From NCBI GenBank assembly GCA_963712905.1, contig CAVQJU010000010.1, positions 1-64,000 of the forward strand: 64,000 nt of DNA, in the 5' to 3' direction. This DNA is from CAVQJU01 sp963712905. GTDB taxonomy: Bacteria > Acidobacteriota > Vicinamibacteria > Vicinamibacterales > CAVVIG01. Below, in pieces: positions 59,246 to 64,000 of the stretch. Both the position numbers and the translations under genes were made by a program. Under the pieces are notes generated by a model. It saw only the letters and a program-made list of their open reading frames with translations. It had not been told where the DNA came from and did no database searches. How positions within the stretch are numbered: the stretch's first letter is position 1; the number at the start of each line of letters is the position of its first letter.

Positions 59246-60580
59246 ATGGTCGCCATGCGGCTGGCGTGGTTTTCGCCCCTTCCTCCCGATCCATCCGGGA
59301 TCGCCGCGTACAGCGCCGACGTGCTGCCGCTGCTCCAAGCCTGCGGCTGGTCGATCGACCGATTCGTCGACAGGCTACCCGCGCCGGATAGCTCCAACGT
59401 GTTCAACGCACACGACTTCGTCTGGAAACACCAGCGAACGCCCTACGACCTCGTCGTCTACCAGGTCGGCAACGCCCGCTGGCACGACTACATGTGGGCG
59501 TATCTCGCGGCGTACCCGGGCCTGGTCGTCCTGCACGATACCCGGCTCCACCACGCGCGCGCCCGGCACCTGCTGAGCCAGGGCCGCCCGGACGACTATC
59601 GCCTCGAGTTTCGCTACGACCATCCCGACGCGCCGCCCGGCGTCGAGGAGTTCGCCGTCGAGGGGCTGAGCGGGTCGACCTACTACCTCTGGTCCATGCT
59701 GCCCGTCGTGGTCCGCACGGCGCGGCTGGTCGCGGTACACAACGCCCGCGTGGCCGGCGACCTTCGCGAGCAATATCCTGACGTCCGCGTGGACACGATC
59801 CGGATGGGCGTTCCCCCGTGCCTTCCGGCAGGGGGCGCTCCGGAAGCGCGAGCGCGGCTGCGCCGCGAGTTCGGGATTGCGGACACGGCGACGGTATTCG
59901 TCGCGTTCGGACACGTGACACCGGAGAAACGGATCGAACCAGTCCTCGGCGGCCTCGCCGAGCTCGTCGCCCGAGGCAACGATGCCCATCTCCTGCTCGT
60001 CGGCCAGGCGGCCGGGATGCCTTCGCTGCAGGCGCTGATCGCCAGGCATGGCCTCGACGCGCGGGTCCGCCCGATCGGCTTCGTCCCGGACGATCAGATC
60101 GCCGCGTGCTTCGCAGCCGCCGACGCGTGCATGTGCCTGCGCTGGCCGACGGCGGGAGAAACGTCCGCCTCGTGGCTGCGCGCGCTGGCCGCCGGCACGC
60201 CGACCGTGATTACAGCCCTTGCGCACCTGACCGATGTTCCCACGATCGACGCCGCGACCGGGCGCCGCTCGCATTCGTCGCAGGCCCCTGTGGCGGTTTC
60301 GGTCGATCTGCTGGACGAGGAGAATGCCGTGCGTGCCGCGATGGCGAGGCTTTCGGCTGATTCGCGGCTGCGGAGCGAACTGGCGAGCGCCGGGCACGCG
60401 CACTGGTCGCGCGAGCACCGGCTCGAGCTGATGGCCGACGACTACCGGCGAGTCGTGCAGGATGCGGCGGCGCGGCCCGCGCCCGCGGCGGGCGGCCTGC
60501 CTTTGCACTTCACCGACGACTACTCAGCGCTCGTGAGGCGAATCGAAGAAGAGATGGGAGTGAATACGCGAATCGTGTGA
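59246..60580 (+). CDS. GT4-family (GT-B fold) glycosyltransferase
   Basis: 444 residues; MVAMRLAWFSPLPPDPSGIA, with the Met at residue 4 (59255) an equally good start. N-terminal acceptor domain with DLVVYQVGNARWHDYMWAYL and VVLHDTRLHHARARHLL. C-terminal donor domain: FVAFGHVTPEKRIEPVLGGL, HLLLVGQAAGMPSLQAL, VPDDQIAACFAAADACMCLR and GETSASWLRALAAGTPTVIT, including the usual E...E-like region. Acceptor and sugar unknown. No ribosome site is visible: the repeat array abuts the start. Confidence 0.85.
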   Translation: MVAMRLAWFSPLPPDPSGIAAYSADVLPLLQACGWSIDRFVDRLPAPDSSNVFNAHDFVWKHQRTPYDLVVYQVGNARWHDYMWAYLAAYPGLVVLHDTRLHHARARHLLSQGRPDDYRLEFRYDHPDAPPGVEEFAVEGLSGSTYYLWSMLPVVVRTARLVAVHNARVAGDLREQYPDVRVDTIRMGVPPCLPAGGAPEARARLRREFGIADTATVFVAFGHVTPEKRIEPVLGGLAELVARGNDAHLLLVGQAAGMPSLQALIARHGLDARVRPIGFVPDDQIAACFAAADACMCLRWPTAGETSASWLRALAAGTPTVITALAHLTDVPTIDAATGRRSHSSQAPVAVSVDLLDEENAVRAAMARLSADSRLRSELASAGHAHWSREHRLELMADDYRRVVQDAAARPAPAAGGLPLHFTDDYSALVRRIEEEMGVNTRIV

Positions 60581-60608
60581 CCGTCGTCGGGTCACCCGGC
60601 GTGCAGGA

Positions 60609-60878
60609 TCAGGCCTCGAGCAGCGAGCTCGTTTCGGCCATTCGCCGATCGATTTCGGCCATCGCCTGGCCAATCTGCGCGCGCCGCCGTTCGTGCGACG
60701 TGGCCGTCAGCTGACGTTCGAGCTCGGTGCGCGCCAGGCGCAGCGACTCGAGCTGCCGGACGGCTTCCGGATCGCGCACGTCGCGCAACTGCGACTTGGC
60801 GCGCTCGCGCTCGAGCTCTTCCATCCGTTCCTGAATTCTCGAATCCGCGTCGATGAGTCCTTCGCCAGCGTCGCCCAT
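60609..60878 (-). CDS. Small coiled-coil protein
   Basis: 89 residues, almost entirely charged helix: IQERMEELERERAKSQLRDV, AVRQLESLRLARTELERQLT, IGQAMAEIDRRMAETSSLLE. No signal or membrane segment. It is divergent from lhr with only 25 bases between starts. Function unknown. Confidence 0.65.
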   Translation of the reverse strand: MGDAGEGLIDADSRIQERMEELERERAKSQLRDVRDPEAVRQLESLRLARTELERQLTATSHERRRAQIGQAMAEIDRRMAETSSLLEA

Positions 60879-60903
60879 ATTTTTCCCACTATAAGATGAC
60901 TGA

Positions 60904-63900
60904 ATGACCGCGCGTTCGCCTTCAGACCCGCTTGCACTGTTTCATCCGGCGGTTCGAGCGTGGTTCGAGTCCGTATTCGACGCGCCCACGCGGCCCCAGA
61001 TGCTCGGCTGGCCCGCCATTGCCCGCCGCGATTCCACCCTGATCCTCGCACCGACCGGCAGCGGCAAGACGCTCACCGCATTTCTCTGGTGTCTCGACCG
61101 GTTGATGTTTGCACCCGTGCCCCCCAAAGGCCAGCGCTGCCGGGTGCTGTACGTCTCGCCGCTCAAGGCGCTCGCCGTCGACGTCGAACGCAACCTCCGC
61201 TCGCCGCTGGCCGGGATCGCCCGGGTGGCGGCCGCTCGGGGCGATGCCCACGTTTTGCCCGCGATTTCCGTTCGCACGGGCGATACGCCGGCCGCCGACC
61301 GGGCCCGTTTCCTCCGGGACCCTTCCGACATCCTTATTACGACGCCCGAATCCTTGTATTTACTTCTGACTTCGAACGCCCGCGAGGCCCTCCGCTCCGT
61401 CGAAACCGTCATCGTCGACGAGATCCACGCTCTGGTGCCGACAAAGCGCGGCGTCCACCTCATGCTCTCGCTCGAACGGCTGACGGCGTTCGCCGCCTCT
61501 CCACCTCAGCGGATTGGGCTATCTGCCACACAACGACCCCTCGACGAGGTTGCACGGTTTCTTGGAGGCGCCGAAGAAAGTCGGCAGTCCGCAGTCCGCA
61601 GTCGGCAGTCCGCCGCGAGAAACTCGGGCAAACGACCGCTGTCCGCTGACCACCGGTCGACCGCGGCCGACCTCGACCAGGAGTTCTCAGCTCATCGGAC
61701 AATCCGTTACCGCCCGGTGACGATCGTCGATGCCGGCCAGAAGAAGGGGCTGGCGCTCAGCGTCCAGGTGCCGGTCGAGGACATGGCCCGGCTGACGACG
61801 GCGGACGAGATTCCCAGCGGGCCGTTGTCGGTCGGCGACACGCGACCGTCCATCTGGGCGGCGATCCACCCTCGTCTTCTGGAGCTGATCCGGGCTCACC
61901 GGTCGACGTTGATTTTCGTGAACAGCCGGCGGCTGGCCGAGCGCCTGGCCGGCGCGTTGAACGAGCTCGCGGGCGAAACCCTCGTGCGGTCGCACCACGG
62001 GTCGATCGCGCGCGAGCAGCGCGTCGAGGTCGAGGACCTGCTCAAGAGCGGCTCGCTTCGGGCCCTCGTCGCCACGTCCTCGCTCGAGCTCGGCATCGAC
62101 ATGGGCGCCATCGATCTCGTGGTGCAGATCGAGGCGCCGCCGTCGGTCGCGAGCGGACTCCAGCGCATCGGCCGTGGCGGCCATCAGGTCAACGCCGTCA
62201 GCGAGGGCGTGATCTTCCCGAAGTTCCGCGGCGATCTCGTCGCCTGCGCCGCGGTGGCGCGGGCGATGCACGACGGCGACGTCGAGGCGACCCGGTACCC
62301 GCGCAACCCGCTGGACATCGTCGCGCAGCAGATCGTCGCGATGGCGTCGATGGACACGTGGGACGCCGACGAGCTGTTCGCCGCCATCCGGCGCGCGGCG
62401 CCGTTCGCGGAGCTGAGTCGGAGCGTATACGAAGGCGTGCTCGACATGCTGTCGGGGCGCTATCCCTCGGACGAGTTCGCCGAGTTGCGTCCCCGCATCA
62501 CCTGGGACCGCGTCGCCGGCACCATCAGCGGACGCGAGAACGCGAAGCGGGTGGCGGTCATCAACGGCGGCACCATCCCCGACCGCGGCCTCTACGGCGT
62601 GTTCCTCGTAGGCGCCGGTCCCGGCGCGGCCCGCGTGGGCGAGCTGGACGAGGAAATGGTCTTCGAGAGCCGGCCGGGCGAAACCTTCGTACTTGGCGCG
62701 TCCTCGTGGCGGATCGAGGAGATCACGCACGACCGCGTACTCGTCTCGCCGGCGCCGGGCGAACCCGGCAAGATGCCGTTCTGGAAGGGCGATCGCGCCG
62801 GCCGCCCGCTGGAATTCGGCCTCGCGATCGGGAAGCTGACGCGCACGCTGCTCCGGCTTCCGCCGGCTGCCGCGGTCGAGCGCCTCACGCGCGACCACGA
62901 CCTCGACGCGATGGCTGCAGAAAACCTCCTGCAGTACCTGCGCGATCAGATGGCGGCCACGCGTGCCGTGCCCGACGCGTCCACGATCCTGATCGAGCGC
63001 GTCCGTGACGAGCTCGGCGACTGGCGCGTCTGCGTCCTCTCGCCCCGCGGCGGCCGAATCCACGCGCCGTGGGCCATGGCGGTGGCGGCGAAGATCCGCG
63101 AGGAGCGCGGCATCGACGTGGAGACCCTCTGGGGCGACGATGGGTTCGTGGTGCGGTTTCCGGATGTGGACGAACCGCCCGACGTGCGGCTGCTCCTGCC
63201 GGATCCGGACGAGGTGCAGGGGCTCGTCGTCCGGCAACTCGGCGCGACAGCGCTCTTCGCGGCTAAGTTCCGCGAGAACGCCGCCCGTTCGCTGCTGCTG
63301 CCCAAGCGGCGCCCCGGCATGCGTGCGCCGCTCTGGCAGCAACGCAAGCGTTCGGCCGATCTGCTGGCGGTGGCGTCGAAATACGGATCCTTCCCGGTAC
63401 TGCTCGAGACCTATCGCGAGTGCCTCCGGGATTTCTTCGACATGCCGGCGTTGATCGGCACCCTCGCCGACGTGAGGAGCCGTCGCATCCACATCGCCAC
63501 CGCCGACTCGGAGCAGCCGTCGCCCTTTGCGGCGTCGCTGCTCTTCAGCTACGTGGCCAGCTTCCTCTACGACGGCGACGCTCCGCTCGCCGAACGCCGC
63601 GCGCAGGCGCTCGCGGTCGACCAGGGCCAGCTGCGCGACCTGATCGGCGACATCGAGCTTCGCGAGCTGCTCGACGCCGACTCCATGCTGGCGCTCGAGC
63701 GCGAGCTTCAGCGTCTCGACCCGCGGTACCACGCGAAGAGCCTGGACGGCGTGCACGATATGCTGCTCTCGCTCGGCGACCTGAGCGCGGGGGAGCTGGC
63801 GGCGCGAAGCACCGGCGAGGACGTCGCGGCCTCGGCCGGGGAACTCGTCCGCGCCCGGCGTGCGCTGGCGGTGCGCGTGGCGGGCCAGGCGCGTTACATC

Positions 63901-64000
63901 GCCGTCGAAGACGCAGCCCGTTACCGCGACGCGCTCGGCGTGCCTCTGCCCGCCGGCATTCCCGAATCGCTCCTCGCCGCCGCGCCGGACCCGCTCGGCA
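60904..64000 (+). CDS. lhr: Lhr-family DEAD/DEAH helicase, 3' end outside window
   Basis: 1,032 codons are visible in one open frame. RecA domain 1: LAPTGSGKT (Walker A, 48-56), YVSPLKALAVDVERN, TTPESLYLLL, VDEIHALVP (Walker B) and GLSATQRP. Domain 2: TLIFVNSRRLAERLAGALN, ATSSLELGIDMGAIDLVVQI and SGLQRIGRGGH (motif VI). Then the winged-helix and Lhr-specific domains. Lhr unwinds DNA or RNA-DNA hybrids in repair. Residues 226-238 (SRQSAVRSRQSAA) come from the repeat at 61579-61613 and extend a linker between domains. Confidence 0.93.
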   Translation, partial: MTARSPSDPLALFHPAVRAWFESVFDAPTRPQMLGWPAIARRDSTLILAPTGSGKTLTAFLWCLDRLMFAPVPPKGQRCRVLYVSPLKALAVDVERNLRSPLAGIARVAAARGDAHVLPAISVRTGDTPAADRARFLRDPSDILITTPESLYLLLTSNAREALRSVETVIVDEIHALVPTKRGVHLMLSLERLTAFAASPPQRIGLSATQRPLDEVARFLGGAEESRQSAVRSRQSAARNSGKRPLSADHRSTAADLDQEFSAHRTIRYRPVTIVDAGQKKGLALSVQVPVEDMARLTTADEIPSGPLSVGDTRPSIWAAIHPRLLELIRAHRSTLIFVNSRRLAERLAGALNELAGETLVRSHHGSIAREQRVEVEDLLKSGSLRALVATSSLELGIDMGAIDLVVQIEAPPSVASGLQRIGRGGHQVNAVSEGVIFPKFRGDLVACAAVARAMHDGDVEATRYPRNPLDIVAQQIVAMASMDTWDADELFAAIRRAAPFAELSRSVYEGVLDMLSGRYPSDEFAELRPRITWDRVAGTISGRENAKRVAVINGGTIPDRGLYGVFLVGAGPGAARVGELDEEMVFESRPGETFVLGASSWRIEEITHDRVLVSPAPGEPGKMPFWKGDRAGRPLEFGLAIGKLTRTLLRLPPAAAVERLTRDHDLDAMAAENLLQYLRDQMAATRAVPDASTILIERVRDELGDWRVCVLSPRGGRIHAPWAMAVAAKIREERGIDVETLWGDDGFVVRFPDVDEPPDVRLLLPDPDEVQGLVVRQLGATALFAAKFRENAARSLLLPKRRPGMRAPLWQQRKRSADLLAVASKYGSFPVLLETYRECLRDFFDMPALIGTLADVRSRRIHIATADSEQPSPFAASLLFSYVASFLYDGDAPLAERRAQALAVDQGQLRDLIGDIELRELLDADSMLALERELQRLDPRYHAKSLDGVHDMLLSLGDLSAGELAARSTGEDVAASAGELVRARRALAVRVAGQARYIAVEDAARYRDALGVPLPAGIPESLLAAAPDPLG
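61579..61613. repeat. Heptamer array (AGTCSGC) inside lhr
   Basis: Five copies: AGTCGGC, AGTCCGC, AGTCCGC, AGTCGGC, AGTCCGC, which are the inverse of the GACTGC-type unit at 59133-59243 with small changes. It starts exactly at codon 226. The 35 bases are not a multiple of three, but the frame remains open. Confidence 0.9.

Overview
The window is high-G+C bacterial chromosome. It carries core transcription, translation, isoprenoid and respiration genes, plus metabolic and hypothetical genes in the middle. The tuf, rpoB and cold-shock sequences, the DUF2277-type protein and the mix of Sec and Tat exported enzymes suggest a soil Acidobacteriota bacterium, perhaps of the Vicinamibacteria. That placement is inference from remembered protein character, not from a tree. 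There is no rRNA, CRISPR array, integrase, transposase or phage gene. No stretch longer than about 300 bases lacks a gene; the loosest region, 8416-9086, holds four tRNA genes.

Layout. 1-9.1 kb, minus strand: the thrU-tyrU-glyT-thrT-tuf-rpmG-trpT-secE-nusG-rplK-rplA-rplJ-rplL-rpoB block in almost the gene order of Escherichia coli. 9.1-12.6 kb: rlmB, gltX and a fused ispDF. 12.7-13.5 kb, plus strand: an ECF sigma factor with a coupled small membrane protein. 13.5-28.5 kb, minus strand: an AlkZ-like glycosylase, plsC, a PIN-TRAM protein, radA, alr, dnaB, rplI, rpsR, rpsF, pth, rplY, prs, tRNA-Gln, ispE, a lipoprotein and a TPR protein. 28.5-31 kb, plus strand: a Trm112-like protein, a GT9 glycosyltransferase and an O-antigen ligase. 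31-36.4 kb: hypotheticals, purH and a cold-shock gene with a terminator inside its leader. 36.5-47.4 kb, minus strand: two cyclase-family hydrolases and a chain of small, mostly overlapping accessory enzymes. 47.5-59 kb, minus strand: nuoABCDEF-HJKLMN, without nuoG and nuoI. 59.2 kb to the end: a GT4 glycosyltransferase, a small coiled-coil protein and an Lhr-type helicase cut by the window edge.

Two global properties stand out. First, many intergenic gaps hold short tandem arrays of 7-9 base units, often as an array followed by its inverted copy. The same units have entered coding sequence in nuoL, ispE, plsC and lhr and supply the stop codon of the GT9 gene. Two GTAG...CTAC double hairpins look like REPIN elements, and a palindrome sits in frame in purH. 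Second, at least eighteen genes, many of them essential, carry one or more apparent frameshifts. They are dense at 9.6-25 kb and absent from 46-64 kb. In four cases worked through base by base the error is one extra base in a two-base run, which points to uncorrected sequencing indels rather than gene decay. Affected genes are annotated as intact products with the break noted.

Other unusual points: an eight-cysteine zinc-ribbon insertion in RpoB, a non-canonical switch I in EF-Tu, and a probable IspDF fusion.
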